Below, one piece after another: positions 10,412 through 21,500 of a DNA stretch of 64,000 bases. The translations under genes and the position numbers were made by a program. The notes under the pieces are model-generated. The model made no database searches. It worked only from the letters and a program-made list of their open reading frames with translations, and was not told the origin of the DNA. The stretch comes from Neofusicoccum parvum (taxonomy: Eukaryota > Ascomycota > Dothideomycetes > Botryosphaeriales > Botryosphaeriaceae): NCBI GenBank assembly GCA_020912385.1, contig CP087213.1, positions 2,444,760-2,508,759 of the forward strand. Reading direction: 5' to 3'. Each line of letters starts with the position of its first letter. Within the stretch, counting starts at the first letter, position 1.

Positions 10412-13400
10412 ATGGCATCTCCGGAAGTCATTGCGGTGCCGCTCAAGCTGGACGCCTTCGTGCTCAACGCGGCCGTCTGCGGCGGCAGCTCTGACCAGCC
10501 CAACGACGACGAAAACCACGACAAAGCCAAGATCGCCCCGCTCAGCCAGCCAAACTACACGTATCTCCGCTTTGAGCGCAACATGGTGCAAAACGACATT
10601 TTGAACTTCACCGACCTGCACAAGACTGGGCCTGCGAAGTTCAACTCGCGCTTCACGGACCTGGGCACGGGCGAGCCGCGCCCGAAGAGACAGGGCGTGT
10701 ATTTGCACTGGACTGTTCCCCGGCCGTACAGGAGCGGGTCAACTCTTTCGCAAGACTCGGAGGCAGGGAAGCGCAGCCGCAAGGCAAAGGGCTTTGCTGC
10801 CAGGAGCACCCCCCAGCGCGAGGGCGTGGAACGTGGCGACACGGCGGCCCCGGACTTTCGCCCGGCGCCAGCACGCTGGCTGGTGATCCGCAGGATCGAC
10901 AAGTGCAGCCCGGAAGGTGCGCTCCCGCCCGTCGACGCATGGGTGGTCGAGAGCGATCGCAGACAGGAGTTGGACGATATTCCCTCGACCGTCTACGACC
11001 ACAGTCCGGGGAAAGCCGACCTGGCGGTCGAAGTCGACATCCAGGCTGAATTCTCGCCCTTTGTTGTTGGCGCGGACCCCAAGAACCTGGACGAAGAAGC
11101 TCTCAACAGGCAAGCCGAAGTCTTCATTGGGCACAAGGAGCGTGCCGCTGAGTGGTCCGAGACGGTCGACAAGCCAAACCCGCCGCTGCGGGTGGAGCTG
11201 AACCTTCTCAACTCGTCCAATCAGCTCTTCCCAGACTACCAGCCACACAACAGCAACGTCTTCAGCATCATCGACACCCTGCAATACCGCAGCAATGGCA
11301 AGCTTGAGGCGGCGGAGGAAGCCACCGTGAGCTACTACGTGCTTGGATGGCACTCGGAAAAGGACAAGGACCCGTTTGGAGTCTTGTCCGGCACGCGGGG
11401 GGAGCGGCTGGCGGCGCTGGGAATGGTGCTCGACCAGACAGACGAAACCACAAGGGCCGGAATCAAGCACTGGCTGGATTCGACTGACCCCACCCGTGTC
11501 GTGTGCCACGGCGCCATGTATGACGTGCAGTGGAATCGCGGCGCGAAGCCCCTGCATGTACCGGCTGACACGTTCCACCAACGGCTGAACCAGCACATGC
11601 CTGCTGCCGTGGGTGCGACTCCAATGGACGCTCTCCGCGCCTACATCCAGGCCCACAGCAGCACCGATGGCTCTGTCAAGGAGGTTGAGCAAGACCTGGA
11701 CCTCGCGCAGAAGCTGCTGCATGCTCGTAGCGACGGGGTAGATGCCCTGGACGAGGCAGACGAAGACGTCGCCAACACGAACTACGCAAGCGTAGGCGGA
11801 GGGTCGCAGTTCTTCCTCCCCAGCAGCAGTGACGCCAACGGAGAGAACGGGCGTCCGACCAAGCCGGCCCCGGAGTTCATTGCGGCCTTGGACTCGCTCA
11901 ACAGCTGGCAGGAATACTTGGATGGGTTGCAGCGGCAGCTGCAGCTCTGCCGCTGGGAAATGTTTGGGCTCTGGTGGCAATACATGACCAACGTGGCCGA
12001 CATGACGGCGCCAGAGTTGGCGGCAACTCAAAGCAAGGTCAAGGACAAAACGGCGGCAATGGAGAAGCTGATAGATCAGATCAACAGCGCAGCGGAGGCA
12101 GTAGGGCAGGCGAAGGACGTCCTTCCGGATGGCTTGGTTCAACTGGGTGCTCTCCCTCCTTTCCGCATGGCGCGCGATCCCACGCTGCTGGTGGCGGGCA
12201 TCGAATCTGGCTGGCCTTACGACTACCTGCAGCAGCTGCGTGCCCGGCTCGACACGCAGACCTTCTCCGCTTCCGGCGCAGCGCCAACAGACGCACCGTG
12301 GGCCGAGTTTTGCAGCAGAGTGCTGGCCAAGCTGCCCGAGGCGCTGCAGGACGCGGCTGGCAAGCTCGTGAACGAGTTTCTGTCGCTGCACCCGGCCAGC
12401 ACGGCGCCGGGGCCGCCGTCGGCGGGCTACCGCGCTCCGCTCTACCACGACGTCGACGAGGCCCATGTGGACCCCGGCCAGCCGGCGCCGTGGCGGGACC
12501 GGTGGGAGGGGCGGCAGGGCTGGTTTCCGCTGTTCCTCGAGTGGGAGGCCGAGTACACACACGTGCCGGCGAAGCACTGGGCGCTGGACCAGCGCAGCAC
12601 ATGGCAGTCGGCGCAGAAGAAGCTGCGCTACGCAATCGCGCCGGACGTCGATCTCGCAGCGCTTTCGCTGGGCGACAAGCGCACCGTGTCGGGGCGGGTG
12701 CTGATGCTGCCGCAGGTCAACGCGAGCGTGGAAGCCACGGTGACGCAGCTGCTTGCCGGCGACGGTGACGGTGGACGCCTGCGCAAGGAGCTGCACGGCC
12801 TGGCGTTTCTGTCGTCGCCGCTGTCGGGCTTCGTCGACCACCTGCTCACACGCGTGCAGGGCAACCACGTCAAGCCCACGCTGCGCACGCGGGAGGGCGC
12901 GGTCGAGCCGTTTGCGGCGGCGGTGCGGGTGGGCGCGGGCGTTGGGTTTGGCGAGCAGCAGCTGCGGCTGATGGGCGTCGAGACGGGCCTGACGCCGTAC
13001 GCCACGCTCGTGCCCTTCCTCGACCCCGGCTTCTGCCCCTTCAAGCCCGCCGCGCACGGCCAGTTCCGCTTCACCGCGCTCAACATCATCGACAAGTTCG
13101 GCCAGGCCATCCACGCCATCGACCCCACGCCCGCCGCCGACGGGCCGCCGCCCTTGTACCCCTGCCTCGGCGACAGCTGCCGGCCGCAGGCGCTGCGCGG
13201 CGATGCCACCCGCGCCAACACCGTCACGCGCGACGCGCCGGGCCGGTGCCAGTACGCCCAGCTGCCGCCCGCGATCAACCAGCCCGCCCGCCTCAACGGC
13301 GCCTTCGTCGACTACTGCGCGACTGCCGGCTGGCGCCCGCTGGGCGAGTGGGACGTCGACCGCTTTGTCTGGGGCTGGGTCGTGCCCAACTACGTCGACA

Positions 13401-14572
13401 ACGGCATCCAGCTGTTTCTGCCCGACGGCACCTTTTTCCGCGAGATCCGCCGGGGCGGCCCGCTGCAGGCCGCGACGGCGCCGCTGTGGCTGCCCTTCCA
13501 CCCGCCGCCGCTCGCTCCCCCAGCCGCCGCCGGCGTGCGCCAGCTGCAGCGCCTCGCCGACCAGCTGGCCGACAGCGCCTACCTGGCCTCGTTCACGGCC
13601 ATGCTGGACGCTGCAGTGGGCGCCCAGCACGCTCCGCCCACCGCCATGTCCGACTTCCTGTCGTCGCTGGTGGGGAAGCCGCTGGCCCTCGTCAACGTCG
13701 CCTACTCGCTGGAGCTGGCCACGGCGCCGCTGGCCAACGCGAGCACCGTCCCTGGGCCGCCCGCCGAGCCCGACCCGCCGCTGCTGGACTACCGTTTCCC
13801 CGTGCAGCTCGGCGATGGCGCCGACGGCCTCGTCGCCTACTTCATGCCCTCCACCAAGCCTGAGCCGGGCGACGTGCTCCAGCTGGACCGCCTGTTTACG
13901 CACCATGTGCCAGCGCCAGCAGACGGGGCGCCGCCCCACGAACACCTGCACAAGATCGATGCGGCCACCTACCCCGCCCTGCAGCCCTTCTGGGTTGATC
14001 CAACGGCCGACGGCGTGACAGCCCAGCCCGCCGGCGCTGCCGACACCTACCGCCGCCTGCGCGAGGCTCAGCTGCGCCCGTTTGGCGCGCTGGTCGACCC
14101 GTTCGCCCCTCTTCACGCCGCGACGGGCGTGCTTCCGCGCCTGCCGCTGCGCCTTCCCACATGGACATGGCAGGCCGCCTTGGCGCGCATGACGGCCTTC
14201 TTCCGCGCCGGCCCGCTGCTGCTGTCCGACGACGCCGTCGTGCCCGCCTTCGACAGCGCCCGCGAGCTGCGCCGCGAGTACGACCTCGGCCAGGACGCCG
14301 CCCTGCAGTCGGGCCCTGGCATCGGCGTGCCGGGCCTGCGCGGTGGCGATTGGGCATGGCTGCAGGCGTACAGCGTCGCCGACGACAGCGACGATGGCCA
14401 GCAGCATGGTGGAAGAGAAGGGGATGCTGGTGGTGGCGACAGCGCCCGCACCGCGTATATGGCGCTGCGCACCGAGCCGGTGGATCTGCGCCCGCGGTTT
14501 GACCCTGCGCCCTACACGGCCGTGGAGGGATACATGCAGCTGCGCCGGCCGATCGGCGGCGCGCAGCCGTAG
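10412..14572 (+). CDS. Large uncharacterised protein with GVYLHW motif
   Basis: One intronless frame gives 1386 residues. The ATG at 10412 is preferred to the in-frame ATG at 10325 because the latter lies upstream of the TATA element and the former has an excellent start context. Near the N-terminus NYTYLRFERNMVQNDI leads to GVYLHWTVPRPYRSG (motif at 95-100), then RWLVIRR (155-161). Near residue 985, GEWDVDRFVWGWVVPNY continues into DNGIQLFLPDG. The alternation 'GV.LHW..P', 'RWLV.R' and 'GW..PN' is one I associate with large bacterial proteins of unknown function that occur with DUF6603 proteins. There is no signal peptide or transmembrane helix. GC-rich third positions are strong, which creates a long shadow frame on the opposite strand. 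Divergent from the 1223-residue gene, so co-expression is likely. Confidence 0.75.
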   Translation: MASPEVIAVPLKLDAFVLNAAVCGGSSDQPNDDENHDKAKIAPLSQPNYTYLRFERNMVQNDILNFTDLHKTGPAKFNSRFTDLGTGEPRPKRQGVYLHWTVPRPYRSGSTLSQDSEAGKRSRKAKGFAARSTPQREGVERGDTAAPDFRPAPARWLVIRRIDKCSPEGALPPVDAWVVESDRRQELDDIPSTVYDHSPGKADLAVEVDIQAEFSPFVVGADPKNLDEEALNRQAEVFIGHKERAAEWSETVDKPNPPLRVELNLLNSSNQLFPDYQPHNSNVFSIIDTLQYRSNGKLEAAEEATVSYYVLGWHSEKDKDPFGVLSGTRGERLAALGMVLDQTDETTRAGIKHWLDSTDPTRVVCHGAMYDVQWNRGAKPLHVPADTFHQRLNQHMPAAVGATPMDALRAYIQAHSSTDGSVKEVEQDLDLAQKLLHARSDGVDALDEADEDVANTNYASVGGGSQFFLPSSSDANGENGRPTKPAPEFIAALDSLNSWQEYLDGLQRQLQLCRWEMFGLWWQYMTNVADMTAPELAATQSKVKDKTAAMEKLIDQINSAAEAVGQAKDVLPDGLVQLGALPPFRMARDPTLLVAGIESGWPYDYLQQLRARLDTQTFSASGAAPTDAPWAEFCSRVLAKLPEALQDAAGKLVNEFLSLHPASTAPGPPSAGYRAPLYHDVDEAHVDPGQPAPWRDRWEGRQGWFPLFLEWEAEYTHVPAKHWALDQRSTWQSAQKKLRYAIAPDVDLAALSLGDKRTVSGRVLMLPQVNASVEATVTQLLAGDGDGGRLRKELHGLAFLSSPLSGFVDHLLTRVQGNHVKPTLRTREGAVEPFAAAVRVGAGVGFGEQQLRLMGVETGLTPYATLVPFLDPGFCPFKPAAHGQFRFTALNIIDKFGQAIHAIDPTPAADGPPPLYPCLGDSCRPQALRGDATRANTVTRDAPGRCQYAQLPPAINQPARLNGAFVDYCATAGWRPLGEWDVDRFVWGWVVPNYVDNGIQLFLPDGTFFREIRRGGPLQAATAPLWLPFHPPPLAPPAAAGVRQLQRLADQLADSAYLASFTAMLDAAVGAQHAPPTAMSDFLSSLVGKPLALVNVAYSLELATAPLANASTVPGPPAEPDPPLLDYRFPVQLGDGADGLVAYFMPSTKPEPGDVLQLDRLFTHHVPAPADGAPPHEHLHKIDAATYPALQPFWVDPTADGVTAQPAGAADTYRRLREAQLRPFGALVDPFAPLHAATGVLPRLPLRLPTWTWQAALARMTAFFRAGPLLLSDDAVVPAFDSARELRREYDLGQDAALQSGPGIGVPGLRGGDWAWLQAYSVADDSDDGQQHGGREGDAGGGDSARTAYMALRTEPVDLRPRFDPAPYTAVEGYMQLRRPIGGAQP

Positions 14573-15559
14573 GGGCTTGTTGCGCCGCAGCTGCAGGCGA
14601 TGCAGATCAACGCTTGGTAGCGTTACTTCACTTATTGCTTCTGGTCTGGGTAGCACTCATTACACTCATTACTGCTTCTTGTCAGGTAGTCGTCATGCCT
14701 ACGCACTAAAAATTGGCTCCTGTTCTGCATGGTCCAAAGCTGCAATGCAAGTGTTTCCGCGTCTGGCGGGCCAATCATACCGTTCGAATGGGCACAGCAG
14801 TTCCTTCTCGATGACTTGCATAATCTTTGCGCTACTACGAGGGTTGCAAGAGAATTGAACCAACACAGCGGATACCACACTCTTCTATTTCGTCAGTTGA
14901 ATCAAGCACACATTCCAATCCTGATCGTCCCATGACTTCAGCTACTTTTACAGGTTATACGCATTACGCATATTTCAGCTCCAACACACAGGAGAGGGGC
15001 TCCCCGCCGTGTCACGCACGCATTCGTGCAGTTGTGTCGCCAGCCAAGTCTGTAACCCCGCTCCTTCAGCTGAGAATTAACAGCCTTGCAGGAACATGGC
15101 GTGCCCAGTTTCCTAGCGCCGCTTGGTTTCTGCGGATCGGTCAAGAGGGCGAACTGTGTATGTACATGCACGTGGGTTGCCATGCCACGCTCCGGTCCAT
15201 GGAGGCTTACCAGGGCTCACCCTGCGTTGTGTGTCACTGTCAGCACGTGTTGAGAGGACTACATATCCCAGCAGCCAAAGCGTAACATTTCTGAAAACGG
15301 CATAAATATCAAGCTTTTCGGCAACGGGTCCGCTCTCCGCTTATGCATTCGGGAGGCGCATTCAATCACACTCTGCTCACATTGCGCATTGCCGTTTCAA
15401 GAGCAGTTTCCAACTTGCCGTCTGCAGGGCGCCCTCAAAGCGTCTTGCGGCTCTCAGTTGTTCACCCCGGTTTTCAGCTTAGTGCCTGCATCGCCTCTGG
15501 CCACGCCTCTTATCGCTCTCCACCCTTCTCCATTCTGCCTCCAGGCACGCTGGCACACC
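14573..15559. promoter_or_regulatory. Intergenic region with a TATA-like box upstream of the MBL-DUF6603 gene
   Basis: No gene is supported in this 1 kb. ATAAATAT at 15302-15309 is the likely core promoter of the gene starting at 15560. A run of in-frame codons from 15389 precedes that ATG but shows no conserved sequence, so I treat it as leader. Confidence 0.45.
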
Positions 15560-18500
15560 ATGGACGAAAAGCGGAGAGTCGATTCGTTTCATCTCGGGCT
15601 CGGTAAACCTGGAGACTCTTCGATCCACCTCGTTGTCAAAGAGCATGGCGGGTCCGACGAAGTTGAGTGGGCGATGCTGGTTGACGGCGGCACGAGCGCG
15701 TGCAAGGGTCATGTCACCAGCGCTATTCAAGCCATCCAAGGCAGTGGAAAGTACCAGTTCGCTACTCCAAAAAAGCTGACGTTCGATTGCGTCGTCATCT
15801 CTCATTGGGACGCGGATCATTACGGCGGTCTGCTCGCTGCTATAGCTGAAGATATCACCAGGCAAGCAGTGTCAGACTCAGTCACGCCCTTTGAGAAAAT
15901 CCGCATTTCTTTTTTCCGCTACGGCAGTAAGGGAGAGCCGAAGACAATTGTGTACTGCCCAGGTTTCGGGTACGAGACAACAGGGTTCCCGCGCTTTGAC
16001 CACGTACACAGGCGCAATGACCCGCCCATCTCCGACTCCACATTCATCTTCGAGACGGGCTTTTCGGTGGGAAGGGGCAAAATGGTGGACAAAGCGTGCA
16101 AGATTTGCGTTGAATTCACGGATTACACAGCCGGGCAGTTCCGGACCATGCTGGGAGCCAACCTGGTGACAGGGAAGTTTCTGGCTGATGGGGGGGACGT
16201 TGCCGCGCTCGCGGCGAGCGTTGGGTCACCCTCAGATCTCATCGAGACGCACAAAGCAATCCCAGGACGCCCTGGCATATACATTGTTGCAGTTTCGGAT
16301 CGCACCATTGGCACAAACCCTACCCCACCCTCCGGCGAAGGTGGGAGCCGAGCACTCTCAGCATCGTACTACGAGCAGCATCACATCGACGCGGATTTGG
16401 GCCCCGATAGAGTGTTCATTATCGATGAAGGCACGTCACACAGTACCCCGAAGAACAAGAGCTCGATTGCATGCCTGATAATGTGGCCCGGAAACCCACC
16501 CCGCCTATCTCAATACTTCGCGGGAGATCTGTTTTGGGAAAAGGAGCAGGCTCTGGTGGAGTGGACGAAAACAACCGGTACGCGTACCGTCGGCAAATGG
16601 GTGCCTACGGTCAAGGCGAGTCACCACGGAGCCAAAAGTTCGACGCCGATAAGCCTCTTGGACAACTTCAAACCCCAGAACCTAATCGCCAGCGTGGGAG
16701 ACAAGCATGGCCACCCAAGTAAGTCATGTCCTCCTGCGCTTTCCGCTCTTGCCATACTGACTCCTTGGTTCGAGGTTGGGAACTTGTCTTCTACCTGACA
16801 GGATGGTTCCACTCCGATGGTCTGAAAGGGGCCAGAAAACCACTCCTAGCGACTCGGTTTCCGTATTATCTACTGAAGCAGGTGGATCCAGTGAGTAAGG
16901 CAGCGAATAACTCGAACCTTCGAGATTATATGAATCCTCAATCCCAGGCAGATGATGGGGGCCCTCCGAGCAAGAAACCACGCGTGGAAACGTTTCGCCA
17001 AATACACCTGACGACACTCCAGAAGGGGCACGATGGCGATGACACCAATGAGTACGCGACATACCGGAGAAAGCTCATCGAACTCTACAAGAAAAGCCAA
17101 ATCAACGACTATGGTAATGCTCAATCGGATGGCCCGCTCGAGGCATTGAGCAAGAGAATTGGGCCAAATCTCATTGGAAGGCCGGCGAAGGACTGGACCA
17201 GCAAAGACAAGGAGTGCGCTGAGGATTTCATCCGGGAGCACATGGCCAAAACTTGGGACAGTGTGTCCCCTATCGATCCAAGTGTTCATCCCTACGATGG
17301 AGCTGTGGTGTGTTATCCCAACGTTGACGTCGTCCAGCCGTCCAAGACACTGAGGTGGTACCGCGTCGAAGCTCATGACGACAACAAAACCGACGGCGAC
17401 GTGTTTATCCAGTACAGCTCTGATTCTTTGGAAAAGCAGCATGTGGACGGCATCTCTTCAACGAGGGCCATGTCGCAGCCCGTTTCTGCCGTCCTTGATG
17501 TCGGGATACTGGGGACTGATTTGAATTTCAGCATGTATCCGCAAGCAGCCAGCAACGTAGACGTCCATACCGGAATGGAGATTGAGCCATGGCATCCGAA
17601 GGGCTCCGCCGTCGCGTCATCCTACGACACGTATGGCATTCCCCAAGGCACCAATCCAAACGAGATGGAGATGGAATCCTGGGAAGGGTCCGACGCGGAG
17701 CAGTCGGCATCGGAGGGCTGGGATCCCATCGTACGCCCCGCGCCCGGCCTACCCCACGCTCCTTCTGGTCCGGGGGCGCCTCTGGACCGGCCTTGCTACT
17801 TCATCTGTGCCAGCACCATCAAGTACGAATCGGGAACTCCCGGAGCCGAGGTCAAGCAGCTGACACCGGCCAATGCGATGAACAAATTCCTCTCCACCCT
17901 CCATCTCCGGGGCCTGCTCTTGTCCAACAAGCCCGCCAGCGCGACGGGCGATGTGAAGCTGCATCACCAGGACGAGCTGCTGCTGTGGTTCTCGCTGGCG
18001 TTGGAGTGCAGCGTCGCCAGCCCGCTGTCCGCCTCGGTCAAAGCCGACGATGCGGGCAACGTTACATCGTTTTCGATCGAAGCCCCTTCCCTCGGCGCCA
18101 CCTTCTCATCCGAAGCAACTGCCCAAGTGCTGGCCGAAGCCGTGCCCGGGCCAGCCGGCACCGTGCCCTGGCAGAACTCGCTCATCCTCGGCCTGCAGAC
18201 AGCAGAGCGCGCGCAGGGGCTGACGCTTACCGACATGCTGGCCCCAGCACGGGCGCGCAACATCAGCCCGGCGGGCATGGACCTTGTCGCTCTGGCGCTC
18301 GGGGACGAGGCGCGCTTCGACGTCGACACGGGCGAGGGCAGCCGCAGCGCCATCTGGTTCGAGCCGATGTCGGCGTACAAGACGGTCGTGCGCACGCAGT
18401 ACACGGCTACCCAGACGAGCCTGGACGGGCTCGAGCGGTGGGTCGCGCAGCTGCTGCCGGGGCTCACGGTCGAGTCGGTCAAAGTCATCACCGGGCTCAA

Positions 18501-21500
18501 GTGCAGGTGGGCGCCGACGAGCAAGGGGCCCGCCACGCTTAGCGAGTGGGAGTTTGTCCTCACGGCGGGCTGCGCACTCGACGGCGTCGACGTGAAGCCG
18601 GCGGTGACGCTGGACTTTGCCGAGGAGGCGGTGACGGTGGTGCTGCAGTTCGACTACGCCGAGAGCGCGGGCGAGAAGTTGCTGCCGTCGGTCCTGGACT
18701 GGCTCGGCAAACGCACTGGTGCCGAACACGCCTTTCGCGAGTGTTTTGAGAGGGGTGGAGCAAACTTCAGCCTGCCCCTGGTGCGGCGCGTCAGGTTGGT
18801 GCTGGATCGCGGCCAGGTGACGGCGCAGGCTGCAGCTCCCTCGGTGCAGCACATCAACGTGGAGCTTGAGTTGGGCGTCAAGTTTGGACAGCCGACGGTC
18901 GACGGCAAGGTGCAGAAGGTTGTCTTTCTGTTCACGTATCAGTGGACCAAGGGGCGCGGCAGCTCGCTCCAGGGTTGCCTGTGGTGCCGTAAGTACTTCT
19001 GCTCTCCCTCGTTCCTGCGCTCACTAACGCGGGTGCAGCCCCACCGGCTGACAGCTTCATTGACCGCCGTCTGCTCGTCGAGTACGAGCCGCACCTCCAG
19101 CTCCAACCCAGCAGCGTGTCTGGCCGCGCCAGCTGGGCCGATGGGCTGGACCTCGTCGAACTCATCCCGGCAGACCCCACGGGCGCCCCAGGGGGCAAGA
19201 TCGTGCACATTCCAGACGGCATTCCCACGCGCGTGGAGCGTGCCGTGCTGCAGCTTGACGGCAGTGCCATGTCGTTCGAGGGTGCCATTGTCTGCCGCGA
19301 GCCGGCGTCAAACGACATTCCAAAGCTGCCGCTCAGCAGCATCCGGCTCAACGCGAGCTACGCCTTCGCGACGAAGCAGTTCCACATCGACTTCGATTTT
19401 GGCGCGCTGATGTGGACGCAGCCTGGGTCGTCGATACCGCCCATCCAGCTGCGCGGGTCCGTCATGTACGACAGCGCCAGGGAGTGGGCGCTTCAGGGGT
19501 CCGTCGAGACGCTGGGCATGCAGTGCGCGCACCTGCTCAACTTCTTCGACGACGAGACGGGGCCGGCGGCCACCGCGCTCGTCCAGCACGTGAGGCTCAA
19601 CTACCTGTCGCTTTCGTACCACTACGCCAAAGACGCGGGCAAGAACAACCCAGCAAGCGGCTTTGAGTTTGCCGGCAGCATGAGCATCGGGAGCCTCGAC
19701 CTGGGACTGACGTTCCGGTACACGGGCCCGAAGCAGTGGACCTTCGAGACGAACGGGAGCGTCTCGGGCGACGAGTGCTCCCTGCAGGCCATCCTCGACA
19801 GCATCGTCGGCGACGGCACCGTCGAGCTGCCGCCGTTCGTCGGTGACATGACCGTCGGGCGGCCGTCGTCGTCGGGCGCCCAGGAGTTCTTCAGACTGGC
19901 CGTGGCGGCGCAGCCGCTGCGAGAGGACAAGCCGCAGCGCAGCAGGCCCGGCGCCCGCATGGTCGCGGCCACGGTCACGGTCAACGTGGGCCCTGTCTCG
20001 TTCACGTTCGCGCAGTTCCGCCGCACGGGCTGGTCGGTCGACAAGAACCCGTCGAAGCGCTTCCTGCGCGTCGATGTGACGGAGCTGCCCCACGTCGACA
20101 TTCCGCTGGTCGGCCGGTTCGCCCAGCCGTTCGACAGGATGTGCTTCGTGTGGGTGCAGGATGGGTCCAAGACGGCAACGGCGAAGCAGGTGCCCGGGCT
20201 GACGCTGGCAGAGGTGGACGAGCTCAACGAAATGCTGCCGGAAGGCGGCCAGGTCTACTACAGGCAGGTCAAAGGCGGAAGCGACGTCGTGGTCCAGGCG
20301 GGCTACCACTTCATGCTCGTGGCCGACGGGACCGTCGTGCTGGACTACGTGCTGCCGCCGTCGAGCAAGAAGAAGGTGCCGCCTCCAGCGGCAGCGTTGG
20401 CACAGCACGGGACGCTGCAGCAGATCCTGGGCCCCGGGACCCGAGTGGAAAGCGGAGGGCCCATGGCCTGCCGCGAGTGCCCCGGCCTGAGCCGGTTGCA
20501 TCTGCACATGCCCCGCGAGAAGGCCCCGGCCACGGACACGCCCGCCAGCGGCACGACGAAGGCGCCCTTCGCGAAGACCATCGGCTCCCTGGCCATCTCC
20601 AACATCGGCCTCGCATGGCGCGGCGGCACGCTCTCGCTGTGCCTCGACGCCGAGGTGCACGCCGGGCCCATCGCCCTGGCCCTGAAGGGCTTCAGCATCG
20701 ACGTGGGCCTCAGCAAGCACACGCTGCAGGGCGGCGACTTGCCGGTTGGCTTCACGCTGGAGGGCATGGCGGTTGCGCTGGACCGGCCGCCGCTGGCGCT
20801 AGCCGGCGGGCTCGCGCGCCGCCGGCTGCCCAGCGGCGACTTCTTCACCGGCGGCGTCGCCGTGGCCTTCTCCGAGTGGGCCTTCCTGGCCGCTGGCGGC
20901 TACGGCCGCCTCAGGTCCGGCGGCAGGACGGTCGACAGCGCCTTCGTGTTCGCGCGGCTGGACGGGCCGCTGGTCACGCTCGAGTTTGCGACCCTCTCGG
21001 GCCTGACGGGCGGCATTGGCTACAACAGCGCGCTCGCGCTGCCCACGATCGACCAGGTGCCCGAGTTCCCTTTCCTGAAGATGCCGGCCGTGGCGCCGGG
21101 GCCGGGCACGGGCAACGCGACCATGGACACGCTGCAGGCGCTGCTGGGTACGCACTGGTTCGCGCCGCAGGCCGACGCCTTCTGGGTGGGCGCGGGGCTG
21201 ACGGTGACGGCGTGCCAGATGCTGGACGTGGCCGCCGTCGCGGTCGTCAAGTGGGATCCGGACGTGACGCTGGCCGTCAACGCGCTGGCCGTGGCCAACG
21301 TGCCGTCGGACGCGGCGGCGTACAAGCTCGCGCACGTCGAGCTGGGCATCGTCGCCAGCGTCAACTGGGGCCGCGGCGTCGCCAGCTTCGAGGCGCAGCT
21401 CGCGCCGTCGTCGTTCATCCTCGACCCTTCGTGCCACCTCTCGGGCGGCTTCGCGCTGCGCTACTGGTTCGCCGACGGCGCGCAGCAGACCAAGGGCGCC

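Noticed and set aside
10739..14656. 1305-codon open frame on the minus strand
   Set aside because: It is antisense to the 1386-residue GVYLHW gene. The protein is Arg/Gln/Val-rich with no motifs, the typical shadow of GC-rich codons.
15389..16798. MBL protein as a separate 469-codon gene
   Set aside because: Its last 83 bases are a good intron, and the domain continues after it. The first 57 codons are unconserved leader.
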